A stretch of DNA of 64,000 nucleotides from Dolichospermum flos-aquae CCAP 1403/13F (GCF_012516395.1 NZ_CP051206.1:1054001-1118000), one strand, 5' to 3'. Shown: positions 8,633 to 18,738, counted from the stretch's first letter. Made by a program: numbers and translations. Notes: a model not told the origin generated them from the letters alone.

Positions 8633-8914
8633 CTATTCGTCAGGTTCAATCGTACTACTTAAACCATGATTATTGAGGGTTTCAGAATAGAACTCCGCGT
8701 GTTCTTGAGCGCACCTAATTACTAAAGCTAACCCGTTATGGTGAGCTTCCATCATAATACTAACAGCTTGCGGTTGGGTGATGCTATTAACAGTAGTCAT
8801 TAGCACCTGTACTACATACTCCATCGGATTATAATCATCATTATGAAGCAAGACGCGATACTGAGGCGCAAGCTTGCGGGATGTAGAACGCTTCTCAATG
8901 GTTTCGACTGACAC
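8633..8914 (-). CDS. clpS: ATP-dependent Clp protease adaptor ClpS
   Basis: 93 aa using GTG at 8914 (VSVETIEKRSTSRKLAPQYR). The open frame continues 60 bp upstream to an ATG, but the family normally starts near this GTG. The ClpS core shows RVLLHNDDYNPMEYVVQVL, MMEAHHNGLALV and RCAQEHAEFYSETL. It delivers N-degron substrates to ClpA/ClpC and contacts the Clp N-domain. The hydrophobic pocket residues around HNDDYNPMEYV are present. Cytoplasmic. The assignment is secure; only the start is debatable. Confidence 0.93.
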   Translation of the reverse strand: MSVETIEKRSTSRKLAPQYRVLLHNDDYNPMEYVVQVLMTTVNSITQPQAVSIMMEAHHNGLALVIRCAQEHAEFYSETLNNHGLSSTIEPDE

Positions 8915-9184
8915 GATTCTTTGCTCTTTTATTGTTGATTTACTACAATACAGTCCTGTTAGGCATTTGCTCAACAGTTATTTACTTCTGCACTGCCGCG
9001 GTTTCACCTGGAAATACTTTTGGCGTTGCTGAGAAGTTTTTTCCTAAAGCATCATAACACAAATAAAAGAAATTTGCATTGATAATGGGACAGAGAAAAT
9101 TTTTCTTTGCCTTCTATCTCCTCACTAGCAACAGAAATTATTAAAATCAAGGAAACTGCAACATAGTTCCTACTCTAGATAGTT

Positions 9185-9541
9185 ATGGATATCAGCCCAA
9201 AATTTCAACCAGGACAAATTGTGTCCTTGGATTATAGTCATCAAAATCTTTATGCAGAAGTTATTGAAATCGTGGTTTCCCGTCAATTGTGCTGGGTGCG
9301 TCCTTTACTGCTTGTGAACTCTACCCAAGAATTACCACTTGTGATGGATTTACAAAATGTATCTGATTTGTTATGGCCATTAGATTTATTTAGACCGGCT
9401 CTAGATACAGAAGTTATTGCTTTTTTAGGGCAACTTTTTCCCAAAGAACTCAAATTTGAGCCTGATTTAGGAGCTAAACAACAATTTAATTTATTTATTC
9501 ATCAACTGTGGCAAGCATATCAACAAGGACAAGAAACATAA
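9185..9541 (+). CDS. Conserved cyanobacterial hypothetical protein
   Basis: 118 aa from ATG, soluble, no signal peptide. It begins MDISPKFQPGQIVSLDYSHQ and contains LYAEVIEIVVSRQLCWVRPL, LMVDLQNVSDLLWPLDLFR-like hydrophobic beta-strands and an aromatic C-terminal helix. The N-terminal half resembles an SH3-like barrel in pattern (inference). I recognise it as a widespread cyanobacterial orphan but know no function. It stands alone, divergent from clpS. Confidence 0.7.
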   Translation: MDISPKFQPGQIVSLDYSHQNLYAEVIEIVVSRQLCWVRPLLLVNSTQELPLVMDLQNVSDLLWPLDLFRPALDTEVIAFLGQLFPKELKFEPDLGAKQQFNLFIHQLWQAYQQGQET

Positions 9542-9616
9542 AGAGACTTAATTGCATAGGTAATACTAGCAACATAGGATGTTAGTAAGCAGCGTTGATG
9601 CCCAGTGCGATGAGAC

Positions 9617-9814
9617 TTATCCCCAAGTAGGAACTAACTGTACTCTACCAGCATCCATCTCGGCCATTAGTAATTCTAAAGCTTCATAGTCAACATCAGA
9701 GATATGACCAAGCTTTGTTAATTCTGAGTTAATCTCATTTTCGATTTCTGGCGTTAGCTTGCGGATATGCAGGGCTTTTTCTACCAACTGACGAATCACG
9801 TATCGAGTTTTCAT
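9617..9814 (-). CDS. Small conserved cyanobacterial hypothetical protein
   Basis: 65 aa from ATG at 9814, predicted helical (MKTRYVIRQLVEKALHIRKL) ending VQLVPTWG. Charged residues and absence of membrane or signal segments suggest a small cytoplasmic protein. It resembles small orphan proteins found singly in many cyanobacteria. No toxin gene adjoins it, so an antitoxin role has no support here. Confidence 0.6.
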   Translation of the reverse strand: MKTRYVIRQLVEKALHIRKLTPEIENEINSELTKLGHISDVDYEALELLMAEMDAGRVQLVPTWG

Positions 9815-10446
9815 AACAAATAAACCAAATTGCAGTTACTAGTCATTATCTCAGACAATGTTCGGTATAAAAGGTGATTTATACCTCTCGACCCTGTGAT
9901 TTAGATCACTACTAAATAATCAAGACCAGTTATTCGGTAACTCTGTTTTTATCAGCGACAAAGGTAAAAATCAGGGCTGACAACTACAGAGAAATTTTAC
10001 TGAAACCACCTCCATTCCTAGCTTCAGCAATAGTATTGCTATAGCGACAGATGATTAATCTGCATTCAGAAGGCATAAGTAGATTGTTTTTTAACTCGCT
10101 AAAAAAAAATGTATATATAAGTACACTTTACCATTGACTTATGACAATCTTTAAATAAACCCACTCAACCTATAAAGATTGAGTAAAGAGACTTCCAACT
10201 TGTAGCCAAGTGAGGAAAAAAAGTTATCTTCAAACCAAATGCAAATTTAAACTTATAAAAGCTTATATGATAATTTAAATATAATTCCTAAAACTTTGCG
10301 CCTTTGCTTCTTTGCGCCTTTGCGCGAAACATAATTCATGCAGCACCAAATTTGCAAGATAAAATTATTGAACTCAAGTTAAAATCTCTAATTAATGCTA
10401 GTATCAGAGTGGTTAGCTGTAATTTATGGTAGCTAGAAGATAGCAA
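9815..10446. other. Gene-free stretch upstream of the radical SAM gene
   Basis: 632 bp, AT-rich. It contains the dispersed GCGCCTTTGC repeat near 10300-10330 (TTTGCGCCTTTGCTTCTTTGC-like). I see no tRNA, no ORF of substance and no clear terminator. The promoter of the gene at 10447 probably lies in its last 200 bp. Confidence 0.4.
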
Positions 10447-13050
10447 GTGGCTGTTTTAGTTGAACAATTAATAACATCGGATATTTTAAAACCTGCTCGT
10501 TACCTGGGTAATGAGCGTTTAGCAGTCCATAAGCCTTGGGATACGGCAACAATTCGTTGGGTTTTGACCTATCCAGAAGTGTATGAGGTAGGAGCATCAA
10601 ATTTAGGGCATATCATCTTATACAATATTTTGAATGCCCAACCTCGTCAATTATGCGATCGCGCGTACTTACCCGGAGCGGATTTAGCCGCCAAACTTCG
10701 CACTACGCAGACACCCCTGTTTGCAGTGGAATCTAAACGGTGGTTAACGGACTTTGATATTTTAGGCTTTAGTCTCAGTTACGAATTAGGCGCAACTAAC
10801 ATCTTAGAAATGTTAGATTTAGCCGGAATTCCCGTCACTAGAGAAGAACGGTTACAGGGAAATTACCCGCTAATTTTTGCCGGTGGACAAACAGCAACAT
10901 CTAACCCCGAACCTTATACAGATTTCTTTGATTTCATCGTTTTGGGAGATGGTGAAGAACTACTTCCCGAAATAGGCTTGGTTTTAGAAGAAGGGAAAAA
11001 AACAGGCTGGAATCGAGAAGAACTATTATTAGACTTGGCACAAATCCCTGGTGTCTATGTGCCGCAGTTCTATGAAATGGGTATTGGTGGGGCTGTATAT
11101 CCCCTGCGTCCAGATGTCCCCAAAAGAGTCCTGAGAAGAGTAGCTACGCCCATTCCTGCCTATTCTATTGGCTTAGTACCTTATGTAGAAACAGTCCATG
11201 ATCGCCTCACCATTGAAATTCGTCGAGGTTGTACTCGCGGTTGTCGCTTCTGTCAACCAGGAATGCTAACTAGACCAGCGAGGGATGTCGAACCGGAAAA
11301 AGTAGTAGAAGCTATAGAAAAGGGAATGCGGGAAACTGGTTACAATGAGTTTTCCCTGTTGTCTTTAAGTTGTTCTGATTATTTAGCCCTACCAGCGGTG
11401 GGGATGGAAATTAAAAATCGCTTAAAAAATGACAATATTTCCTTAACCTTACCTAGTCAAAGAGTAGATAGATTTGATGAGAATATTGCTAATATCCTGG
11501 GAGGTACGCGCCAAGGTGGGTTGACCTTTGCCCCGGAAGCGGGTACACAAAGAATGCGGGATATTGTTAATAAGGGTTTGACAAATGAAGAATTATTGCG
11601 AGGTGTAAAAACAGCTTGGTCACAAGGTTGGGATAAAATCAAGTTGTATTTTATGATTGGTTTACCCGGTGAAACAGATGCCGATGTGATCGGTATTGTA
11701 GAAACGGTCAACTGGTTAAAACAGGAATGTTGGGAAAAAGGCCGAAGATCGTTAAACTTTACCTTGACCATTTCTAATTTTACCCCCAAACCCCATACTC
11801 CCTTTCAATGGCATTCAGTCTCCACAACGGAATTTGCGAGAAAGCAAAATCTCCTGCGACAAGAGTTTCGCAAAATGAAGAATGTGAAAGTAAATTTCAC
11901 GGATTTTCGCATCTCCGCCATGGAAGACTTTATTGGTAGAGGCGATCGCACTCTGGGGAAAGTGTTACGTAGCGCTTGGGAACTGGGTGCAGGTATGGAT
12001 TCTTGGTATGATAATGTAGATGCAGCATTTACAGCTTGGGAAACAGCCATTACCGAAGCCGGTCTAGACTGGAAATACCGTCAAGTTGAAAATGGCGAAT
12101 GGAATCTGTTTGCTGCTGACAACAAAGAACCAGAAACCCTCTCACCTTTGGATACTCCCTTACCTTGGGATCATATTGATACTGGCATTGATAAAAAGTG
12201 GCTACAAGAAGACCTCCAACGCGCTCTAGAAGCCGCAATTGTCCCTGACTGCTCTTTTGAAGGTTGTTCTCATTGTGGAGTCTGTGGCACTGATTTCGGT
12301 CATAATGTGGTTGTGGCTGCACCACCCATTCCCAGCTTTATCGGTGATTTTGTTCCCAACACCACCAAAGCTCAACGATTGCGAGTATGCTTTGGCAAAC
12401 AAGGGGATATGGCTTTGGTCAGTCACTTGGATTTAATGCGTCTATTTGATCGAGTTATGCGCCGTGCCAGTTTACCAATTACATTCACAGGTGGTTTTCA
12501 TCCTGGTCCGAGGATTTGTCTAGCCAGTGCTTTGACTTTAGGTGCTACCAGTGAAGGGGAAATTGTTGATTTTGAGTTGACCCAAGCCATTGATATTGAA
12601 ACTTTTCATGCCCAATTGGTTAAGCAGCTACCTACTGACATCCCTATATATAATGTGGTAGAAGTAGATATCAAGTCTCCCTCTGCTACCCAATCTCTAG
12701 AAGCAGCCGAGTATTTACTAACAGTGTCTATACCCCAAAGCGAGGTACAACCGGCACAATGGCAAGGTTGGATTGAAACTATTAAAAATCAAGAGGAGAT
12801 TTTATCGGCACATACAACTAAATCCGGTAAGCAGCAATTAATAAATCTGCGTGATCGCCTGTGGGAGATAGAATTAATTTCAGCATCCAACCGAGAATCA
12901 GACTCAACAGCAGTATTGCGTTATTTGGGTGTCTGTCGTCCCGACGGTGTGATCTTGCGTCCTGAGCAAATATTGTCTATGCTGGAAACAGTGGCGAATG
13001 GAGAATTTCACCTCTTGCATATCCACCGCAAGCGTCTAGTTATTGGATAA
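10447..13050 (+). CDS. TIGR03960-type B12-binding/radical SAM protein with DUF2344 domain
   Basis: 867 aa from GTG. Residues about 1-230 are a cobalamin-binding-like domain. The radical SAM core follows with the cluster motif RRGCTRGCRFCQPGM (CxxxCxxC) near residue 260 and typical EAGTQRMR and FMIGLPGETDAD segments. A cysteine cluster (CSFEGCSHCGVC, near 602) and a C-terminal TIGR03936/DUF2344 domain (LRVCFGKQGDMALVSHLDLM and GFHPGPRICLASAL) complete the usual fusion. The reaction is unknown; RNA modification is suggested for the family. It precedes rne on the same strand, a conserved bacterial association. Confidence 0.9.
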   Translation: MAVLVEQLITSDILKPARYLGNERLAVHKPWDTATIRWVLTYPEVYEVGASNLGHIILYNILNAQPRQLCDRAYLPGADLAAKLRTTQTPLFAVESKRWLTDFDILGFSLSYELGATNILEMLDLAGIPVTREERLQGNYPLIFAGGQTATSNPEPYTDFFDFIVLGDGEELLPEIGLVLEEGKKTGWNREELLLDLAQIPGVYVPQFYEMGIGGAVYPLRPDVPKRVLRRVATPIPAYSIGLVPYVETVHDRLTIEIRRGCTRGCRFCQPGMLTRPARDVEPEKVVEAIEKGMRETGYNEFSLLSLSCSDYLALPAVGMEIKNRLKNDNISLTLPSQRVDRFDENIANILGGTRQGGLTFAPEAGTQRMRDIVNKGLTNEELLRGVKTAWSQGWDKIKLYFMIGLPGETDADVIGIVETVNWLKQECWEKGRRSLNFTLTISNFTPKPHTPFQWHSVSTTEFARKQNLLRQEFRKMKNVKVNFTDFRISAMEDFIGRGDRTLGKVLRSAWELGAGMDSWYDNVDAAFTAWETAITEAGLDWKYRQVENGEWNLFAADNKEPETLSPLDTPLPWDHIDTGIDKKWLQEDLQRALEAAIVPDCSFEGCSHCGVCGTDFGHNVVVAAPPIPSFIGDFVPNTTKAQRLRVCFGKQGDMALVSHLDLMRLFDRVMRRASLPITFTGGFHPGPRICLASALTLGATSEGEIVDFELTQAIDIETFHAQLVKQLPTDIPIYNVVEVDIKSPSATQSLEAAEYLLTVSIPQSEVQPAQWQGWIETIKNQEEILSAHTTKSGKQQLINLRDRLWEIELISASNRESDSTAVLRYLGVCRPDGVILRPEQILSMLETVANGEFHLLHIHRKRLVIG

Positions 13051-13945
13051 CTTGCTAGTAGTTGCCAAAAATTAGGACATTGTGGGAATTGATTTTTCGC
13101 AAGGTTGCGTTAGAATGATAATCAAGAGAAATTTTCTGGTGCTGCATTGAATGACTTGATTCACTGCCTGTGATCATTACAGGAGCGAAGGCAAAGATAT
13201 AAGAGTGTAACTTCTAAGATTGTATCCCAGACAAATTCCGCTGCTGATTACAAACCACTCTCTCTATAGCTACCTTGTGAATCAATCACTAACAATAGCT
13301 TTCGTCAACTTCTCCATTCACTGATACATTCTATCTCTTAAATAAGACTTGCTTTGATTGCGGGCTTTTATGCAATTGCTGCAAATGCAAGTGTGTTTAA
13401 TTGTAAAAAATACCACGTAAGTATTGACAGAGATTAAAACCCTGCCAAAATTCTTGTAAAGATGACTCAGTGAGTTATCTGCACCCAGCTAGACTTTCTA
13501 GTAAAAACACGGATAGTGAATCCAGTGCTAAAGGCAGATTTCCCCCCGTCAGCAGATGGTAAACCCAAAAAGAAACCGTGTCTAAACGCGGAGGTTTTAC
13601 ACAAAGTGTGTGCTATTTAGATATAGTCAACTTTACTTGATGAAGCGTTAACTTTGAAATAGATATCTACGGATATCCAAAGTTTAAATAGCAGCGTATA
13701 GTATGGAAAATTGGCCAAAGGCGGTTGATTGAAGTCCGTAAAATATATGCAGCTATTCAGGAATAATCCAGCGTATAAACGCACCCAAGGTATCATTAGT
13801 TAGCTCTTCATAACTTTGCAGAGCTACTCAAATTGCGAATTTTTATTACTAGTAGCGTCTTGTAGCAGCGACCGTCAGGACAAGCGGGATAACAGAGAAC
13901 TTCCTTGTAATTCCCAGCGGTGCTGCCAATTTTTGAGGAAATTGA
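13051..13945 (+). promoter_or_regulatory. Long gap and probable 5' leader of rne
   Basis: 895 bp without a coding frame of substance lie before rne. Cyanobacterial rne genes are known for long autoregulatory 5' untranslated regions that RNase E cleaves. The gap contains several AT-rich single-stranded-type tracts and ends in a good ribosome site (GAGGAA, 6-7 nt before ATG). I cannot define the start point or structure from sequence alone. Confidence 0.5.
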
Positions 13946-16075
13946 ATGCCAAAACAAATTATCATCGCGGAGCAGCATCAAATCGCTGCTGTATTTTCGG
14001 AAGATCAAATACAAGAACTCGTTGTAGCTACTGGTCATCACCAAATTGGTGATATCTATTTAGGTGTAGTAGAAAATGTCTTACCTGGGATAGATGCGGC
14101 TTTTGTCAATATCGGCGACCCAGAACGCAACGGTTTTATTCACGTCACTGATTTAGGTCCATTAAGGCTAAAACGTAGTGCAGCAGCGATTACAGAACTG
14201 TTGACACCACAGCAAAAAACCTTAGTGCAGGTGATGAAAGAACCAACGGGATCAAAAGGCCCCAGACTGACAGGTAACATCACCTTACCTGGTCGTTATG
14301 TCGTGTTGATGCCCTACGGACGGGGAGTAAATTTATCGAGACGGATTAAGAGCGAAAGTGAACGTAATCGCCTGAGAGCTTTGGCAATTCTAGTAAAACC
14401 AGCCGGAATGGGGCTGCTGGTACGCACAGAAGCAGAAGGCAAGCCAGAAGAAGCAATCATTGAAGATTTAGAAGTGCTGCAAAAGCAGTGGGAACTTGTG
14501 CAACAAGAAGCAGTAACCTCTCGTGCGCCGGCTCTACTGAATCGTGATGATGACTTTATTCAGCGCGTTCTCAGGGATATGTATGGTGGTGATGTGAATC
14601 GCATTGTTGTTGATTCCAGCACGGGCTTAAAACGGGTGAAGCAGTATTTACAAAACTGGAGTGGTGGACAAACACCCCAAGGATTGCTAATTGATCATCA
14701 CCGCGATCGCTCTCCTATCTTAGAATATTTCCGGATCAATGCGGCTGTCCGCGAAGCCCTCAGACCGAGAGTAGACTTACCATCAGGTGGTTATGTCATC
14801 ATCCAACCAACAGAAGCCTTAACCGTCATAGATGTCAACTCCGGTTCTTTTACTCGTTCCGCAACTGCTAGAGAAACAGTGCTGTGGACAAACTGCGAAG
14901 CTGCGGCGGAAATTGCTCGTCAGTTACGGTTGCGGAACATTGCTGGGGTGATTGTGGTTGATTTCATTGACATGGAATCTCGACGTGATCAAATGCAAGT
15001 TTTAGAACACTTTAACAAAGCTCTAAAAGCTGATAAAGCTCGTCCCCAAATTGCTCAACTGACTGAACTAGGTTTGGTTGAACTCACTCGTAAACGTCAA
15101 GGCCAAAACATTTATGAATTATTTGGCGAAACTTGTCCTACTTGCGGCGGTTTAGGACATACCGTCAGATTACCGGGAGAAACGGAAAACCGCTTACCCA
15201 TTCCGGCTGCGGACATCCCAGAGCGGTTTGTACCGATGCCACAAAGGGAATCTCGGACACCTGCACCTACCCGCATTCCTGATATTGGTAGCGTAGCCCA
15301 AGCCACATCCCGCGATACCTATGATGGTTTTGGAGATGGTTTTGAAACTGAACCAGAATTTAGCTCTCTCCATTTGATTAATCATCCTAGTTACCAAGAA
15401 CTAAATGATAAGCGCCGTACCCGGACTCGTCGTAGTCGTATTGGTGTGAATGGCGCTAATGATAAAGATGAATCCCGCTTACCTACCAATCCTTTAGCTT
15501 TTGTCAATGATGCAGATTTGGACTTAGAAGAACCTGAATTACCAATCCCAGAAATCGCTCCACCTACTATTAATAAATCCGGTTGGACAGAAAGGCCAGA
15601 ACGGGCAAAAGTCAAACTAGAACCGATTAAGGTAGAACCACCAGAGATTATTAATGTGGAAATGTCAGCAAAGGAACAAGATACATTTGCTGAAATGGGA
15701 ATTTCTCCTTTACTCAAGTTAGATCGGGAGGGAAAAAATCCAAGATCGGTGATTATTAATGTTGTCCAACCAGGACAATCACCTATTGAAGAAACTGAAT
15801 TTATCCCCGAACCAATTGTAATGGAAAAGACAATTCCTGAAGTTGTCACCATTAAAATACCGCAACCAACTTTTGAGCTAGAAGAAGAATCATCTTTCCC
15901 ACCATTAGCAATATTCCCAGAATTGACAATAGTTCCCCAAGTAAAAGCAACTGAAACTGAAGGAAAAACTGAAATAGAAGCTGAAATAGAAGCTGAAACT
16001 AATAATGGATCTACTCCTAATCGTCGTCGTCGTCGTCGTTCATCAGCCTTAGATCCAGATGTTTTCGGACTATGA
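13946..16075 (+). CDS. rne: Ribonuclease E
   Basis: 709 aa endoribonuclease that starts mRNA decay and processes rRNA and tRNA. The S1 domain lies near residues 35-125, with the catalytic region carrying VIDVNSGSFTRSATARET and GVIVVDFIDM (metal-binding aspartates) near 290-345. The zinc-link CPTCGGLGH is near 397. The C-terminal third is acidic and poorly structured, then ends in NRRRRRRSSALDPDVFGL, the arginine-rich nonapeptide which in cyanobacterial RNase E binds polynucleotide phosphorylase. rnhB follows 226 bp downstream as in Anabaena. Autoregulation through the long leader is likely. Confidence 0.96.
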   Translation: MPKQIIIAEQHQIAAVFSEDQIQELVVATGHHQIGDIYLGVVENVLPGIDAAFVNIGDPERNGFIHVTDLGPLRLKRSAAAITELLTPQQKTLVQVMKEPTGSKGPRLTGNITLPGRYVVLMPYGRGVNLSRRIKSESERNRLRALAILVKPAGMGLLVRTEAEGKPEEAIIEDLEVLQKQWELVQQEAVTSRAPALLNRDDDFIQRVLRDMYGGDVNRIVVDSSTGLKRVKQYLQNWSGGQTPQGLLIDHHRDRSPILEYFRINAAVREALRPRVDLPSGGYVIIQPTEALTVIDVNSGSFTRSATARETVLWTNCEAAAEIARQLRLRNIAGVIVVDFIDMESRRDQMQVLEHFNKALKADKARPQIAQLTELGLVELTRKRQGQNIYELFGETCPTCGGLGHTVRLPGETENRLPIPAADIPERFVPMPQRESRTPAPTRIPDIGSVAQATSRDTYDGFGDGFETEPEFSSLHLINHPSYQELNDKRRTRTRRSRIGVNGANDKDESRLPTNPLAFVNDADLDLEEPELPIPEIAPPTINKSGWTERPERAKVKLEPIKVEPPEIINVEMSAKEQDTFAEMGISPLLKLDREGKNPRSVIINVVQPGQSPIEETEFIPEPIVMEKTIPEVVTIKIPQPTFELEEESSFPPLAIFPELTIVPQVKATETEGKTEIEAEIEAETNNGSTPNRRRRRRSSALDPDVFGL

Positions 16076-16080
16076 TTTTC

Positions 16081-16291
16081 ATGATTTGTGTGATTTATGT
16101 GATTGATTAATTAATTAAGTAGGTAGGTAGAACGGCTTGAATAATTCAAAGTTTGTAGTGAGGAATAAATTCCAGATTTTTTACATTACTTAATCTACTT
16201 TGATTTATTTTCGTCTACTTACTTACTTAAATCAATTACATAAATCATAGTTACGACTAATCATCTGAATCAAACAAATCACACAAATCAC
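16081..16291. repeat. Long imperfect inverted repeat between rne and rnhB
   Basis: The left arm 16081-16131 (ATGATTTGTGTGATTTATGT then ATTGATT and AAGTAGGTAGGTAGA) matches, in reverse complement, 16214-16249 (TCTACTTACTTACTTAAATC to ATAAATCAT) and 16276-16291 (AAATCACACAAATCAC). The RNA could fold into a stem of over 45 bp with a gap on one arm, ending 10 bp before the rnhB start. There is no T-run, so it is not a normal terminator; it may be a processing or attenuation element. Confidence 0.6.
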
Positions 16292-16301
16292 AGTTTAGAC
16301 A

Positions 16302-16946
16302 ATGGGAGAAATTAAACCTGCACTCTGGGATAATTCGAGTTGGTTAGAGTTTTCTAGCTACTCAAATATGCAGGGTGCAGTTGGGGGTGTGGACGAGGTA
16401 GGAAGAGGGGCTTTATTTGGTCCTGTGGTGGCAGCGGCAGTTATATTACCAGTAGAGGCTTTATCAATCCTGATGGTAGATAACATTAAGGATAGTAAAA
16501 AGTTGTCTAGCTCTCGCAGAACTAAACTAGCTGAAAAAATTAATACCCTGGCGTTAGACTGGAGAATTGGTTATGCTACAACTGCGGAAATAGATGAGTT
16601 GAATATTTTACAGGCAACTCTATTAGCTATGAAGCGGGCTGTTTTGAAGTTGAAGGTAAAGCCTGAACTGTGTTTGATTGATGGTAATCAGTTGGTGAAG
16701 AATTTGCCAATACCACAAGAAACAATTGTTAAGGGTGATGAACTATCGCTTAATATTGCCGCAGCTAGTATTATGGCTAAGGTTTGGCGTGATGATTTGG
16801 TGCAACGGTTAGCATTAAAATACCCTTTATATGATCTAGAACGGAATAAAGGTTACGGAAGTCCGCGTCATTTACTGGCACTTCAAAAATACGGACTCTC
16901 ACCTTTACATCGGCGTTCTTTTCGTCCTTGCCAAATTCCATCTTAA
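16302..16946 (+). CDS. rnhB: Ribonuclease HII
   Basis: 214 aa enzyme that cleaves the RNA strand of RNA-DNA hybrids and single ribonucleotides in DNA. Catalytic acids are visible in GVDEVGRGALFGPVVAAAVI (D and E), LCLIDGNQ (D) and AAASIMAKVWRDDLV (D). A C-terminal GYGSPRHLLALQKYG and HRRSFRPC complete the family. It follows rne on the same strand, a known cyanobacterial pairing, but with a long hairpin-forming gap between them. Confidence 0.95.
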   Translation: MGEIKPALWDNSSWLEFSSYSNMQGAVGGVDEVGRGALFGPVVAAAVILPVEALSILMVDNIKDSKKLSSSRRTKLAEKINTLALDWRIGYATTAEIDELNILQATLLAMKRAVLKLKVKPELCLIDGNQLVKNLPIPQETIVKGDELSLNIAAASIMAKVWRDDLVQRLALKYPLYDLERNKGYGSPRHLLALQKYGLSPLHRRSFRPCQIPS

Positions 16947-16959
16947 AACTACTCAAAAT

Positions 16960-17559
16960 TCAAAGTTGGTAATATGGCTTGGTCACTCTACCGCTATCAG
17001 GAATGTTATGATCAATCTCGTTATTTTGAGTTTGCGAGATTACCCAATGCCGATAATCTGCTAAGAGGTGATGTAACAATCTTTGCTTAATTGTCAGTAG
17101 CACACTTTTGAGTAATCCATTCCCTGTAGTTTCTAAAATTGATTTGGGTGTAAAGGAAAATGGTTGTGGTATGTCTACTAAAACTTCCAAATCAGCTTTC
17201 CCTTGCAAGTGAGTTTCACCATTGAGTTGAACTGGTGATAAATAGCCTTTTAAATTCAGCGCAAACCTTTCGTTAATATACTCAAAACCCAGTATTTCAC
17301 AACCGAGCGATCGCAAATAAATTGTACCGCTGGTATCTGCCCAAACTCGCATATCTACGGTTGGCTGAATACTCAGTGACATAAAAGACAGAGGACGCAT
17401 TTTTAACCGAAAAACTTCGTCAGAAAGTTGTTGAATTCTTGTATTATCAGCTAAGGCATTGACCAAACGTTGAGGTTGACGCAAGTAGTGTTGAATAGGA
17501 ATAGATTGCTTAGGAACGGAAATTTCCACCGATTGAGAGGCAATAAACTTAGTAACCAT
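16960..17559 (-). CDS. DUF1997 family protein
   Basis: 199 aa from ATG at 17559 (a TTG two codons upstream is possible). It matches the DUF1997 family conserved in cyanobacteria and plant plastids: RLVNALADNTRIQQLSDEVF, FRLKMRPLSFMSLSIQPTVD and GETHLQGKADLEVLVDIPQP. It looks like a SRPBCC/StART-like lipid- or ligand-binding fold (inference). No signal peptide. It is convergent with rnhB and divergent from pheA. No function is established to my knowledge. Confidence 0.82.
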   Translation of the reverse strand: MVTKFIASQSVEISVPKQSIPIQHYLRQPQRLVNALADNTRIQQLSDEVFRLKMRPLSFMSLSIQPTVDMRVWADTSGTIYLRSLGCEILGFEYINERFALNLKGYLSPVQLNGETHLQGKADLEVLVDIPQPFSFTPKSILETTGNGLLKSVLLTIKQRLLHHLLADYRHWVISQTQNNEIDHNIPDSGRVTKPYYQL

Positions 17560-17669
17560 GAGCAAATTAAACCATTTGTTTTTTTTATTGTAATATTTTT
17601 TAACAATTTAAATTGCTAAAAAATCAAACTTTCATTTCATTATTAATTAAATTCGCCAAATTTAAAAGC

Positions 17670-18521
17670 ATGAATCTGAAAATCGCTCATTTAGGTCCAC
17701 AGGGAACTTATACCGAACAAGCAGCTTTTTTTTATCTCAACTGGTTAAAAACCCATCAGGGCATTATCGCTAATTTATATCCTTATCCTAGCATAGCTCA
17801 ATCACTACAAGCTATAGCAGATAAAAAAGCAGAAATAGCTGTTGTACCTGTGGAAAATTCTATTGAAGGTAGTGTCAACATGACACTGGATAGCTTATGG
17901 CAATTGGATAATTTAAAAATTCAGTTAGCGTTAGTTTTACCAATTCAACATACATTAATTTCCTATGCAACTAACTTAGATACTATTAAAACTGTCTATT
18001 CTCATCCCCAAGCGTTAGCTCAATGCCAGGAATGGTTGTCACGTTTTTTACCAAATGTCAATTTAATTCCTAGTAATTCTACTACTGAAGCACTACAGAG
18101 ATTAAAACAGGAAGTAACTACAGCGGCAATTTCTTCTAGTCGAGCGGCGCAATTGTATAATTTACCTATTTTAGCTAATGGTATTAATGATTACCCAGAA
18201 AACTGCACTCGGTTTTGGGTGGTTAGCACGGAGGAAAATCATCCCATTGATTGTACTCATACATCCTTAGCATTCAGTGTACCAGCTAATATACCGGGCG
18301 CATTAATGAAAGCATTGGCGGTATTTGCTCGTTTGGGTATTAATCTCAGTCGGATTGAATCGCGTCCTACAAAACGTTCTTTGGGCGAATATTTATTTTA
18401 TTTGGATATTGAAGCAGATGTGAATGCACAGATGATGAAATCTGCTTTAGGAGAGTTACAAAATTATACAGAAATCTTGAAAATTTTTGGTAGCTATAGT
18501 GTGTTACCCATTAGTTTATAA
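17670..18521 (+). CDS. pheA: Prephenate dehydratase
   Basis: 283 aa from ATG at 17670 ([20 protein letters not shown]); the frame is open 57 bp upstream but the family starts here. It converts prephenate to phenylpyruvate in phenylalanine synthesis. The PDT domain covers residues 1-185 with [17 protein letters not shown] and [17 protein letters not shown]. The ACT regulatory domain follows with [20 protein letters not shown] and [17 protein letters not shown], the ESRP phenylalanine-binding motif. There is no chorismate mutase domain. The stop codon abuts a 7-bp tandem repeat. Confidence 0.94.
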   Translation: MNLKIAHLGPQGTYTEQAAFFYLNWLKTHQGIIANLYPYPSIAQSLQAIADKKAEIAVVPVENSIEGSVNMTLDSLWQLDNLKIQLALVLPIQHTLISYATNLDTIKTVYSHPQALAQCQEWLSRFLPNVNLIPSNSTTEALQRLKQEVTTAAISSSRAAQLYNLPILANGINDYPENCTRFWVVSTEENHPIDCTHTSLAFSVPANIPGALMKALAVFARLGINLSRIESRPTKRSLGEYLFYLDIEADVNAQMMKSALGELQNYTEILKIFGSYSVLPISL

Positions 18522-18588
18522 TTGGGGATTGGGGATTGGGGATTGGGGATTGGGGATTGGGGATTGGGGATTGGGGATTGGGGATTGG
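18522..18588. repeat. Heptameric tandem repeat (TTGGGGA)n
   Basis: About 9.5 perfect copies of a 7-bp unit, TTGGGGA, begin at the base after the pheA stop. This is a classic cyanobacterial short tandemly repeated sequence (STRR). Slippage could change its length; it is not coding. Confidence 0.9.
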
Positions 18589-18624
18589 TGAAAACTATTC
18601 TTCTTTTTTCTTCCTTCTTCTTCA

Positions 18625-18692
18625 TCCTGACTCCTGACTCGGTGACTCCTGACTCGGTGACTCCTGACTCGGTGACTCCTGACTCGGTGACT
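18625..18692. repeat. 15-bp tandem repeat CTCCTGACTCGGTGA
   Basis: Four copies of CTCCTGACTCGGTGA in tandem after one shorter CTCCTGA unit. A related block lies at 23011-23067, so the family is dispersed in this genome. Confidence 0.88.
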
Positions 18693-18738
18693 CCTGTAAT
18701 AGAATCTTCTGCAAATATCCATTACATTACTTTTTAAA

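Noticed and set aside
15391-15852. 153-codon minus-strand frame inside rne
   Set aside because: Serine-rich shadow of the acidic RNase E tail.
18522-18692. CRISPR array
   Set aside because: Units are direct 7- and 15-bp tandem repeats without spacers.
18516-18722. Open frames through the tandem repeats after pheA (both strands)
   Set aside because: They encode only repeat-derived peptides such as GLGIGDW; no gene.
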